From: Salinarimonas chemoclinalis
GTDB taxonomy: Bacteria > Pseudomonadota > Alphaproteobacteria > Rhizobiales > Beijerinckiaceae
DNA: 64,000 nt
Assembly (NCBI RefSeq): GCF_041514305.1
Contig: NZ_JBGMWH010000002.1
Location: forward strand, 372,001-436,000
Direction: 5' to 3'
Below, piece by piece: positions 47,527 to 56,235 of the stretch. Position 1 is the stretch's first letter; each line of letters opens with the position of its first letter. The notes under the pieces are model-generated. The model was not told the origin of the DNA, searched no databases, and was given only the letters and a program-made list of their open reading frames with translations. Position numbers and translations under genes: made by a program.

Positions 47527-48201
47527 ATGATTGTAGCCACCATGCCGGACAATGACACGAGCCGACGCGAGAGCATCCGCGAGCGCATCTACGCGGACCT
47601 GCGCCGGCGGGTGAGACGCTGCGAGTTCGCTGCGGAGGACCGGCTGGTCGACGTCGAGATCGCCCGCGCCTACGGGGCGTCGCGCATGCCCGCCCGCGAG
47701 GCGCTGCTCCAGCTCGTGAACGACGGCTACCTCGTCGGCACCTCGCGCGGCTTCGCCCTGCCGACGCTGTCGCTCCAGGAGGTTCGCGACGTCTTCGAGG
47801 TGCGCAAGCTGCTCGAGCCCCGCGCCGCCGCGCTCGCCGCCGCCAACCTCGACGAGGCGTCCGAGGGCGCTCTGGACGGCGCGCTCGCTGAAGCGCATGC
47901 GGCGACCCGCGCGGACGACGTCGCGCGTCTGATCCGCGCCAACGTCGACTTCCGCGACGCCTGGGTCGCGCGCGTGCGCAACGCGCGTCTCGCCGAGACG
48001 CTGGCGCGGTTCGTCGATCACGTGCAGACCGTGCGCCGGGAGATGCTCGGTTGCGAGACGACGCGCCTGGTCGTGCTCGAGGGGCTCGAGGACGTGCGGG
48101 CCGCCTTCGCCACCCGCGACCCGATCGTCGCGGGCGATCGCATGGCCTCCTTCATCACGTGCGCCGAGCGCGCCTTCTTCTCCGCCCGCCGCTCCGCCTG
48201 A
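47527..48201 (+). CDS. GntR-family (FadR/FCD) transcriptional regulator
   Basis: 224 residues. Winged-helix domain at residues 15-85 (DLRRRVRRCEFAAEDRLVDV, SRMPAREALLQLVNDGYLV) and an all-helical FCD ligand domain at 95-215 (VRDVFEVRKLLEPRAAALAA, NVDFRDAWVARV). FCD regulators sense small carboxylates or sugar acids. It heads a three-gene same-strand group with an FAD-linked oxidoreductase and an AhpD-like protein and probably controls them. A start at 47542 is possible, but 47527 has the AAAGG sequence just upstream. Confidence 0.85.
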   Translation: MIVATMPDNDTSRRESIRERIYADLRRRVRRCEFAAEDRLVDVEIARAYGASRMPAREALLQLVNDGYLVGTSRGFALPTLSLQEVRDVFEVRKLLEPRAAALAAANLDEASEGALDGALAEAHAATRADDVARLIRANVDFRDAWVARVRNARLAETLARFVDHVQTVRREMLGCETTRLVVLEGLEDVRAAFATRDPIVAGDRMASFITCAERAFFSARRSA

Positions 48202-48347
48202 GCGCGCGACAAAGGGCGCGGGGCGCGGTAGATCATGCGCCTCGATCCGCCGACTCGGCGCCGGACCCGCCATCCTTCGCGCTGCCCGGTGCCGAGTCGG
48301 CCCTGCACGGACGGCGCGGGTGCGCGCGCCGCGAAGGGAGCCCCTCG

Positions 48348-49775
48348 ATGCCCGCCCCGACCTCGCCCGAACCAGCCCCGGCGGCGTCCCCTGCGCCCGG
48401 CACGGCCGGCGCCGTGATCGAAGCCCTGCGCGCCGCCCTCGGCGCGGAGTCCGTGCGTACCGGCGCCGACGTCGCCGCGCGCGCGTGCGCCGACGCGAGC
48501 GGACTGCAGCCCACGCGGCCGCTCGCCCTCGTCCTCCCGCGCTCGCCCGACGAGGTCTCGCGCGCGCTCGCGATCTGCCATGCGCACGGCCGGCCGGTCG
48601 TGACGCAGGGGGGCATGACCGGGCTCGCCGGCGGAGCGCATCCGCACGAGACGGAGGTCGCGCTCTCGCTCGAGCGCATGGTCGGCATCGAGGAGATCGA
48701 CCCGCAGGCGGCGACGCTCACCGCGCTGGCGGGCACGCCGCTCCAGGTGCTGCAGGACGCCGCGGAGGAGGCCGGGTTCCTGCTCGGGATCGATCTCGGC
48801 GCGCGCGGGTCGTGCACGATCGGCGGGAACGTCGCGACGAACGCGGGCGGCAATACGGTGCTGCGCTGGGGCATGACCCGGCGCAACGTGCTCGGCCTCG
48901 AGGCCGTGCTCGCCGACGGCACGATCGTCTCCTCGCTCAACAAGATGCTCAAGAACAATTCCGGCTACGACTGGACGCAGCTGATGATCGGAACCGAGGG
49001 CACGCTCGGGATCGTCACCCGCGTCGTGCTGGCGCTGCAGCCGCGGCCCGAGGGCGTGCACACCGCGATCTGCGCCGTGCGCGACGCGTCCGCGGCGATC
49101 GCGCTGCTGCGGGCGCTGGAACGGCGCTTCGCGGGCGGGCTCCTCGTGTTCGAGGCGATGTGGCGCGAGTTCGTGCGCGCGGCGATCGACGAGGTCGGCC
49201 TCGCGCCGCCCTTCGCGGAGGAGCACGACCTCCTCGTCCTCGTCGAGGCCGCGACCGGCGAGGGGCCGGCGGGGCGCGAGCGCTTCGAGGAGACGCTCGG
49301 CACGATGCTGGAGGAGGGTCTCGTCGTCGATGCGGTGCTCGCCCGCTCGGAGGCGGATCGGGCGCGGCTGTGGGCCTATCGCGAATCGCCCTACGAGTAC
49401 CAGCCCAAGCTCCCCGTCTTCGTCTCCTTCGACGTGAGCTTCCCCCGCGCCCGCATCGGCGAGGCGGTCGAGGAATTGCGCGATCTCGCCCGCGCGCACT
49501 GGCCCGATGCGCTCAGCGTGATCTTCGGCCACATCGCCGATTCGAACCTCCACCTCGTCGTCGGTGGGCCCGGGATCGAGAAGACGATGGTAGAGGAGCG
49601 GGTCTACGCCGTCGTGGCGCGCTACGGGGGTGCCGTGTCGGCGGAGCACGGGATCGGGCGCAACAAGCGCGCCTATCTCGCGCTGTCGCGCAGCGCGCCC
49701 GAGCTCGCGCTCATGCGCACCATCAAGCGCGCGCTCGACCCGCGCGACATCCTCAACCGCGGCCGGGTGCTGTGA
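48348..49775 (+). CDS. FAD-linked 2-hydroxyacid oxidoreductase (GlcD/D2HGDH family)
   Basis: 475 residues. The vanillyl-alcohol-oxidase FAD domain is at about 45-225 (PVVTQGGMTGLAGGAHPHET, GSCTIGGNVATNAGGNTVLR) and the C-terminal cap domain carries VIFGHIADSNLHLVV and VSAEHGIGRNKRAYL. It oxidises D-2-hydroxy acids such as glycolate, lactate or 2-hydroxyglutarate; which one is not set by the sequence. The ATG at 48348 has AAGGGAG upstream. It is a full-length paralogue of the fragment at the left end of the window and follows a GntR regulator. Confidence 0.88.
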   Translation: MPAPTSPEPAPAASPAPGTAGAVIEALRAALGAESVRTGADVAARACADASGLQPTRPLALVLPRSPDEVSRALAICHAHGRPVVTQGGMTGLAGGAHPHETEVALSLERMVGIEEIDPQAATLTALAGTPLQVLQDAAEEAGFLLGIDLGARGSCTIGGNVATNAGGNTVLRWGMTRRNVLGLEAVLADGTIVSSLNKMLKNNSGYDWTQLMIGTEGTLGIVTRVVLALQPRPEGVHTAICAVRDASAAIALLRALERRFAGGLLVFEAMWREFVRAAIDEVGLAPPFAEEHDLLVLVEAATGEGPAGRERFEETLGTMLEEGLVVDAVLARSEADRARLWAYRESPYEYQPKLPVFVSFDVSFPRARIGEAVEELRDLARAHWPDALSVIFGHIADSNLHLVVGGPGIEKTMVEERVYAVVARYGGAVSAEHGIGRNKRAYLALSRSAPELALMRTIKRALDPRDILNRGRVL

Positions 49776-49803
49776 CGCATCGGGCCCGCATCGGAGCGAC
49801 GCG

Positions 49804-50241
49804 ATGACCGGACACCCGCCCCTCCTCCCCCTCCTCGCCGACGACGCGCTCTCGCCGGCGGCGAAGGCGGTCTTCGACGACATCCGCGCGACCCGCGGGT
49901 CGGACTTCGTCAACAATTTCTGGCGCGCGCTGGCGCACGATCCGGAGCTCCTGCGGCGCACCTGGGAGGGCGTGAAGGCGGTGATGGCGCCCGGCGCCCT
50001 CGACCCGCTGACGAAGGAGCTGATCTACATCGCCGTCTCGGCGACGAACGGCTGCGAGTACTGCACCTGGTCGCACACGGCCGGGGCCAGGCCGAAGGGC
50101 ATGACGGACGCGATGCTCATGGAGGTCCTCGCCGTCGCTGCGAAGGCCAACGAGACCAACCGCTTGGCGAACGGCCTGCGCGTGCCGGTCGACGAGGCCT
50201 TCCTGCCGGCGGCCGCTCCTCAGGGAACGTCCGTGAAGTAG
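49804..50241 (+). CDS. carboxymuconolactone decarboxylase-family (AhpD-like) protein
   Basis: 145 residues. The AhpD/CMD core is KELIYIAVSATNGCEYCTWS with the redox CxxC and a following His (CEYCTWSHTAGARPKG). Members reduce peroxiredoxin partners or act as decarboxylases; with a conserved CxxC I favour a thiol-redox role. It starts 28 bases after the FAD-linked oxidoreductase, whose reaction can make peroxide, so peroxide handling is a sensible inference. Its 3' end overlaps the convergent GntR gene by 22 bases. Confidence 0.82.
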   Translation: MTGHPPLLPLLADDALSPAAKAVFDDIRATRGSDFVNNFWRALAHDPELLRRTWEGVKAVMAPGALDPLTKELIYIAVSATNGCEYCTWSHTAGARPKGMTDAMLMEVLAVAAKANETNRLANGLRVPVDEAFLPAAAPQGTSVK

Positions 50242-50960
50242 TCCGGGTGCGCGGCGGCGGCCTCGGCGATGAAGCCGTGGATGTTGTTGAGATGCGCACG
50301 CACCGCCGCCGCGGCGCCGGCGGGGTCGCCCGCCTCGATCGCGTCGAGGATCGCGCCGTGCTCGCGCACGATGCGGGCGTAGGTCTCCTCCTTGGCGAGG
50401 CTGAGCACGCGGATGCGCACCCCGTGCGCCTCCTCCGCCCGCACCAGCGCCGCGATGCGGCCGTAGCCGGTCGCCGCCGCGAGGGTCTGGTGGAAGAGGT
50501 CGTCGGCCTCGTTGAAGGCCAACTGGTCGCGCGCCCGTGCGAGCGTGCGCATCCGCGCGACGAGAGCGCGGCAGCGGGCGATCACCTCCTCCTCCCCCGG
50601 CGCCGGCCCCACCTCGGCGAGCCGCGTCGCCACCGCGACCTCCAGCGCCTCGCGGATGAAGCGCGCCTCGAGGATGCGCTTGCGGTCGAGCTTCGCCACG
50701 AAGGTCCCGCGGTGCGGGCGCACCTCGATGAGCCCCGCCTCGGCGAGGCGGATGAAGGCCTCCCGCACCGGGGTGCGCGAGGCGTCCAGCGCGCGGGCGG
50801 TTTCCACCTCCGAGAGCCGCATGCCGGGGGTGAGCCGCATGCGCACGAGCGCGGCGTAGAGCCATTCGTAGATCTGGCTCGCCGCGGAGCGGCTGAAGTC
50901 GAGCGTACCGCCCGCCTCCAGCAGGGTTCGCAGCTCGGTCTCGTGGATCACGTCGCTCAT
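50220..50960 (-). CDS. GntR-family (FCD) regulator of the uronate/oligosaccharide operon
   Basis: 246 residues. Winged helix at about 25-90 (QIYEWLYAALVRMRLTPGMR, DASRTPVREAFIRLAEAGLI) and an FCD domain at 100-235 with the helical metal/ligand pattern (DDLFHQTLAAATGYGRIAAL, REHGAILDAIEAGD). It is transcribed away from the ABC importer/uronate operon, and the shared intergenic region carries two palindromes, one over the -10 of the operon promoter. Repression relieved by a uronate or KDG-type ligand is the likely scheme, by analogy with UxuR/ExuR. Confidence 0.87.
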   Translation of the reverse strand: MSDVIHETELRTLLEAGGTLDFSRSAASQIYEWLYAALVRMRLTPGMRLSEVETARALDASRTPVREAFIRLAEAGLIEVRPHRGTFVAKLDRKRILEARFIREALEVAVATRLAEVGPAPGEEEVIARCRALVARMRTLARARDQLAFNEADDLFHQTLAAATGYGRIAALVRAEEAHGVRIRVLSLAKEETYARIVREHGAILDAIEAGDPAGAAAAVRAHLNNIHGFIAEAAAAHPDYFTDVP

Positions 50961-51001
50961 CGCAGGCTCTGGCGGGACGGGCTCTGAAGGTCGGATCGCA
51001 T

Positions 51002-51019
51002 CGACACCGGTCGGTGTCG
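51002..51019. promoter_or_regulatory. perfect palindrome CGACACCG-GT-CGGTGTCG
   Basis: An 8+8 perfect inverted repeat with a 2-base centre in the divergent region between the GntR gene and the ABC operon, 42 bases from the GntR start. A good candidate operator for autoregulation. It differs in sequence from the site at 51056. Confidence 0.5.
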
Positions 51020-51030
51020 TGCGGAGCAGA

Positions 51031-51060
51031 TTGACACGTTTCGACGCCGCGCACTAGTAT
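51031..51060 (+). promoter_or_regulatory. promoter of the ABC importer/uronate operon
   Basis: TTGACA (51031-51036, 6/6 to consensus), an 18-base spacer and TAGTAT (51055-51060, 4/6). This is the best sigma-70-type promoter in the window. The expected start of transcription is near 51067, leaving a leader of about 240 bases before the binding-protein gene. Confidence 0.6.
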
Positions 51061-51069
51061 ACCGGTACT
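51056..51069. promoter_or_regulatory. operator-like palindrome AGTATACCGGTACT over the -10
   Basis: AGTA-TACCGG-TACT is an imperfect inverted repeat with TACCGGTA as its exact core. It overlaps the -10 hexamer and the expected start site, so a bound dimer would block transcription. Its GTATACC part resembles UxuR/ExuR-type sites, which supports the divergent GntR protein as the binder. Confidence 0.5.
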
Positions 51070-51304
51070 CGAGACGTCGGGGCGGCGGTGGGAGACCGCA
51101 TCCGCCTACGACGCGACGGCCGGCGAGAGACCGGCGGGGAGGACGCCGAGGGCTGGACGCGGGGGCTCGACGCCCGCGCGGTCCCGCGCCGACATCCACC
51201 CGACACGATGAGCTGATCCGATCGCGTGAGCCGGCGCCCCGTCGGCGCGCGACGGGCGAGACGGCCCGGGCGCCGAACGCCCGGAGACCTTCGGGAGGAG
51301 ACCC

Positions 51305-52582
51305 ATGACGAAGCTGATCACCACGCTCATGACCGGCGCGGCGGCGCTGGCGCTCACGGCCGGCGCGGCGGCCGCGCAGACGCAGGTCCGCATCGCCTGG
51401 TACAACGACGGCAACGAGGGCGAGGTGCTCGCCGACCTCATCGAGCGCTTCGAGGAGGCGAACCCGGACATCGACGTCGTGATCGACACGGTCGCCTACC
51501 AGGCGATCCTCGAATCGCTGCCCGTCCAGCTCGCCGCCGGCGAAGGGCCGGACATGGCTCGCGTCACCGACCTCGGCGGCCTCGCCGAGTACTATCTCGA
51601 CCTGCGTCCCTACCTCGAGGACCCGGCCTATTGGGAGGCGAGCTTCGGCCCGTTCCTGAACTGGCTGCGGGTGCCGGGCGACGAAGACGCCATCCACGGC
51701 TACATGACGCAGCTGACCGTCACCGGTCCCTTCGTCAACAAGACGCTCTTCGAGCAGGCCGGCGTCGAGCTGCCGGGCGCCGACGCGACCTGGGCGGAGT
51801 GGGCCGAGGCCTCGCGGCAGGTCGCCGAGGCGACCGGCGCGCAGATCCCGCTCGCCATCGACCGCTCCGGCCACCGCATCGCCGGCCCGGCGATCTCGAT
51901 GGGCGCCGCGTTCTTCGACGGGTCCGGCGAGCCGGCGGTCGTCGACGAGGGCTTCAGGACCTTCGCGCAGATGCTCTACGACTGGCACGCGGACGGTACG
52001 ATGGCGAAGGACATCTTCGTCGCCGGATCGGGGGGCACCTACGTTCCGGCCAACCAGGAGTTCGTCAACGCGCAGACGGTGATGTACTACTCGGGCTCGT
52101 GGCAGATCGGCCAGTTCGCCCAGAACATCGGCCAGGACTTCGACTGGTGGGCGGTGCCCAACCCCTGCGGCCCGGCCGCCTGCTCGGGCATGCCCGGCGG
52201 CGCCGCGCTCGTCGCCATGAAGGACACCGATCATCCCGAGGAGGTCGCCCGGGTGATGGAGTACCTCTCCTCCCCCGAGGTGATCGCCGAGTTCGCCGGC
52301 CGCACGCTCTTCCTGCCCGGCCACCTGCAGCTCGACCCGGCTTCGATCGAGTTCCAGACGGAGAACCCGCTGGCGGCGCACGCGCTGCAGACCTTCGCGG
52401 CGGAAGTCCCGAAGGTTGCCGAGGCGGCCTATGCGCTGCAGGGCTACACCAACAACCGGATCGTCTTCAACGCCACCATCGCCCGCATCTCCGAGGCGAT
52501 CGGCGGCGAGATGTCCCTCGACGACGCCTTCGGTCGCATCGAGACCGACATCGAGAACCAGCTCGCCGAAGCCGCACGCTGA
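51305..52582 (+). CDS. ABC sugar importer, extracellular substrate-binding protein
   Basis: 425 residues with a signal peptide (about 1-24, MTKLITTLMTGAAALALTAG then AAAAQ). The mature part is a family 1 solute-binding protein (MalE/UgpB-like cluster): VRIAWYNDGNEGEVLADLIE, LAAGEGPDMARVTDLGGLAE, QTVMYYSGSWQIGQF. It delivers an oligosaccharide to the two permeases that follow. GGGAGGAG lies 6 bases before the ATG. First gene of the operon under the promoter at 51031. Confidence 0.92.
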   Translation: MTKLITTLMTGAAALALTAGAAAAQTQVRIAWYNDGNEGEVLADLIERFEEANPDIDVVIDTVAYQAILESLPVQLAAGEGPDMARVTDLGGLAEYYLDLRPYLEDPAYWEASFGPFLNWLRVPGDEDAIHGYMTQLTVTGPFVNKTLFEQAGVELPGADATWAEWAEASRQVAEATGAQIPLAIDRSGHRIAGPAISMGAAFFDGSGEPAVVDEGFRTFAQMLYDWHADGTMAKDIFVAGSGGTYVPANQEFVNAQTVMYYSGSWQIGQFAQNIGQDFDWWAVPNPCGPAACSGMPGGAALVAMKDTDHPEEVARVMEYLSSPEVIAEFAGRTLFLPGHLQLDPASIEFQTENPLAAHALQTFAAEVPKVAEAAYALQGYTNNRIVFNATIARISEAIGGEMSLDDAFGRIETDIENQLAEAAR

Positions 52583-52660
52583 GTTCGGCGCATTCGCTCC
52601 AGGCCGCCGGCGGATCGCATCCGCCGGCGGCCCCCCTTTCCGCCGAAGGACGAGAGACCC

Positions 52661-53704
52661 ATGTCGCACGCGTCGTCCGGACCGGCGCCCGCCGAGGAGC
52701 GCCGCAGCCCGAGAGAGCTCGCCGGCGCGGGCTTCGGCGTGCTGTGGGCCGCGCTCATGCGCCTGTTCGAGCCGCCGATGGCGGCGCTCCAGCGGGTGCT
52801 CGGCATCGGGCGCATGCCCTATCTCTTCCTCCTGCCGAACCTCGCCTTCTTCGGCGTCTTCGTGATCACGCCGTTGTTCATCAACCTCGGCTACTCGGTC
52901 TCCGGCGGGACGAATCTCTACCTCTCGGATCGCCCCTTCGTCGGCGCGGAGCAGTACGGCTTCCTGTTCGACTGCGGCAGCTACCTCGACCCGACCTCCT
53001 GCCGCGAGGATCGCTTCTGGCGCGGCGTCTACAACACGATCACGTTCGTGACCTTCCAGGTCGCGTTCATGGTGCTGTTCGCGCTGATCACGGCGCTCGT
53101 GCTCAACCAGGAGATCCGCGCCCGCGGATTCTTCCGGGCGGTGTTCTTCTTCCCCGTCCTGCTCTCGCCGGTCGTCGTCGCCTTGATCTGGAAGTGGATC
53201 CTGCTGCGCGACGGGCTCCTCAACGCGATGCTGCTCGAGATGGGCTTCGACCGCATCCTCTGGCTGGCGGACGCCAATTGGGCGATGTTCTGGTCGGTCT
53301 TCGTCTCGGTCTGGGCGCACATGGGCTTCTACACGCTCATCCTGCTCGCCGGCTTGCAGGCGATCCCGCCTGACCTCTACGAGGCGGCGGAGATGGACGG
53401 CACGAGCCGCTGGCGCGCCTTCTGGCGCATCACGCTGCCACTGCTCTGGCCGAACCTGCTCGTCGTGCTCGTGCTGGCGCTGATCCGAGCGGTGCAGATC
53501 TTCGACGAGGTCTACGTGCTCACCGGCGGCGGACCGGGCACCGCCACGCAATTCCTGGTGCAGTACATCTACAATACGGGCTTCGCCAACCGGGTGCAGA
53601 ATTTCGGGCTCGCCTCCGCGGCCTCCGTCGTCCTCGGCGTCGTCCTGTTCGCGCTCACCATCACCCAGCTCGCCCTCGCGCGTCGACGCGACGGGGCGGC
53701 CTGA
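52661..53704 (+). CDS. ABC sugar importer, permease 1 (MalF/UgpA type)
   Basis: 347 residues with six membrane helices (first at about 50-75). The EAA loop that contacts the ATPase is LYEAAEMDGTSRWRAFWRIT LPLLWP (residues about 240-265, A-A-x-x-D-G core). The first 45 residues are a cytoplasmic tail. A 50-residue periplasmic segment between helices 1 and 2 contains DCGSYLDPTSCRED, with two Cys that may form a disulfide. 78 bases after the binding protein, 21 bases before permease 2. Confidence 0.9.
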   Translation: MSHASSGPAPAEERRSPRELAGAGFGVLWAALMRLFEPPMAALQRVLGIGRMPYLFLLPNLAFFGVFVITPLFINLGYSVSGGTNLYLSDRPFVGAEQYGFLFDCGSYLDPTSCREDRFWRGVYNTITFVTFQVAFMVLFALITALVLNQEIRARGFFRAVFFFPVLLSPVVVALIWKWILLRDGLLNAMLLEMGFDRILWLADANWAMFWSVFVSVWAHMGFYTLILLAGLQAIPPDLYEAAEMDGTSRWRAFWRITLPLLWPNLLVVLVLALIRAVQIFDEVYVLTGGGPGTATQFLVQYIYNTGFANRVQNFGLASAASVVLGVVLFALTITQLALARRRDGAA

Positions 53705-53725
53705 TCCGGGCTCGGGAGGAGAACC

Positions 53726-54829
53726 ATGACCACCGAGACCGCAGCCGCCACGACCGGTCGGGGCCGCGCCCCGCAGAGGGGCGTCGTGATGGGCTTCCTG
53801 ACGCGCCGGCGCGGGGGAAAGCGCCTGCACTGGACCGACTGGGCGACCTATGCGTACCTCGCCTTCGGCATCCTCCTGATGTTCGGGCCGATCGTCTGGC
53901 TCTTGATGTCGTCCTTCAAGACGCAGGCCGGCCTGCAGGAATTCCCGCCGACCTTCCTGCCGCTCTCCCAGGTGACCGTCGAGGTCGAGGGCAACGCGCG
54001 CCCCCTCCCTCTCTTTCGCGTGACGATGGAGGACGGCAGCGTGCGCGAACTCGCGGAAGTGCGCCGCATCGGCATCGTCTCGACCATGATCGACCCGGCG
54101 GAGCCGGAGGAGCGCCTCTCCGTGCCGATCGAGGCCCGCGAGCCGATTCGCGCGTTCCAGCTCGCGACCGAGAATTACACGACGCCCCTCGAGCAGTTCG
54201 CTTTCGGGCGCTACCTGTGGAACTCGGTGTTCGTCACCGTGATCGCGACGATCATCACGCTGATCATCAACTCGATGGCCGCCTTCGCGCTGTCGATCTA
54301 CGAGTTCAAGGGCCGCAACCTCGCGATGGGCTTCATCATCTCGACGCTGATGATCCCCATCACCATCGTGCTGGTCCCCACCTACGTCGTCGTGGCCTCG
54401 CTCGGCATGGTCAACTCGCTGTGGGGCGTCATCATCCCCGGCGCGGCGACGCCCACCGGCGTGTTCCTGCTGCGGCAGTACATGCTCACGCTCCCCAAGG
54501 AGCTGATCGAGGCCGCGCGCATGGACAAGGCCAGCGAATGGCAGATCTACTGGCGCATCGTCCTGCCGCTCTCCCTGCCGGCGCTTGCGGTGCTGGCGAT
54601 CTTCTCGATCATGTGGCGCTGGAACGACTTCCTCTGGCCGCTGATCGTGCTCAACCAGACGGAGGTCTACACGCTCCAGCTCGGGCTGAACGCCTTCCAG
54701 GGCGAGCTCAACACGCAATGGAACTACGTGCTGGCCATGACGGTCGTGACGCTCCTGCCCGTCGCCCTCGTCTTCGCCTTCCTCCAGCGCTTCATCACGA
54801 CGGGCATCGCCTCGAGCGGGATGAAGTGA
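53726..54829 (+). CDS. ABC sugar importer, permease 2 (MalG/UgpE type) with enlarged periplasmic loop
   Basis: 367 residues with six membrane helices, longer than the usual 280 or so. The extra length is a periplasmic domain between helices 1 and 2 (about residues 72-160: QVTVEVEGNARPLPLFRVTM, EDGSVRELAEVRRIGIVSTM). The EAA loop is ELIEAARMDKASEWQIYWRI. Such a loop could touch the binding protein, as the P2 domain of MalF does. After its stop lies a 264-base gap holding palindromic element C before the ATPase gene. Confidence 0.9.
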   Translation: MTTETAAATTGRGRAPQRGVVMGFLTRRRGGKRLHWTDWATYAYLAFGILLMFGPIVWLLMSSFKTQAGLQEFPPTFLPLSQVTVEVEGNARPLPLFRVTMEDGSVRELAEVRRIGIVSTMIDPAEPEERLSVPIEAREPIRAFQLATENYTTPLEQFAFGRYLWNSVFVTVIATIITLIINSMAAFALSIYEFKGRNLAMGFIISTLMIPITIVLVPTYVVVASLGMVNSLWGVIIPGAATPTGVFLLRQYMLTLPKELIEAARMDKASEWQIYWRIVLPLSLPALAVLAIFSIMWRWNDFLWPLIVLNQTEVYTLQLGLNAFQGELNTQWNYVLAMTVVTLLPVALVFAFLQRFITTGIASSGMK

Positions 54830-54876
54830 TGGGCGCTCTTCTCGCTTCGCGCACACGCATGCGACCAGGAGATGGG

Positions 54877-55055
54877 AATTCCCCTCTCCCTCGTGGAGAG
54901 GGGCTAGGGGTGCGGGGCATCGCGCGAGGGGGGCCGTTCGACGGGCGCGCGCAAACGGAAATGCCGCGCTGCCCCGACCGCGAGACAATCCTGCACGCCC
55001 CACACCCCCGGCCCCTCTCCGAGAGAACGCACTCTCGGGAGAGGGGAGAGCCGGC
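54877..55055. repeat. palindromic repeat element, copy C
   Basis: About 180 bases between permease 2 and the ATPase gene. Left arm CCCCTCTCCCTCGTGGAGAG plus GGGCTAGGGGTGCGGGGCAT (54881-54920); right arm CACGCCCCACACCCCCGGCC plus CCTCTCCGAGAG...CTCTCGGGAGAGGGGAG (54993-55049), which is its complement with a short extra hairpin. The left arm is nearly identical to the left arm of copy D2 inside the esterase gene. Confidence 0.75.
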
Positions 55056-55093
55056 ATCGGCGGCTCCTCACACACTGCTTCGGAGAGCCTGAC

Positions 55094-56221
<1,128 letters not shown>

Positions 56222-56235
56222 CGAAAGCACGATCG

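Noticed and set aside
46989..47588. Open frames of 60-320 codons in the 46.6-47.5 kb gap
   Set aside because: Composition, mutual overlap on both strands and lack of ribosome-binding sites speak against coding; the region is recorded as gene-free.
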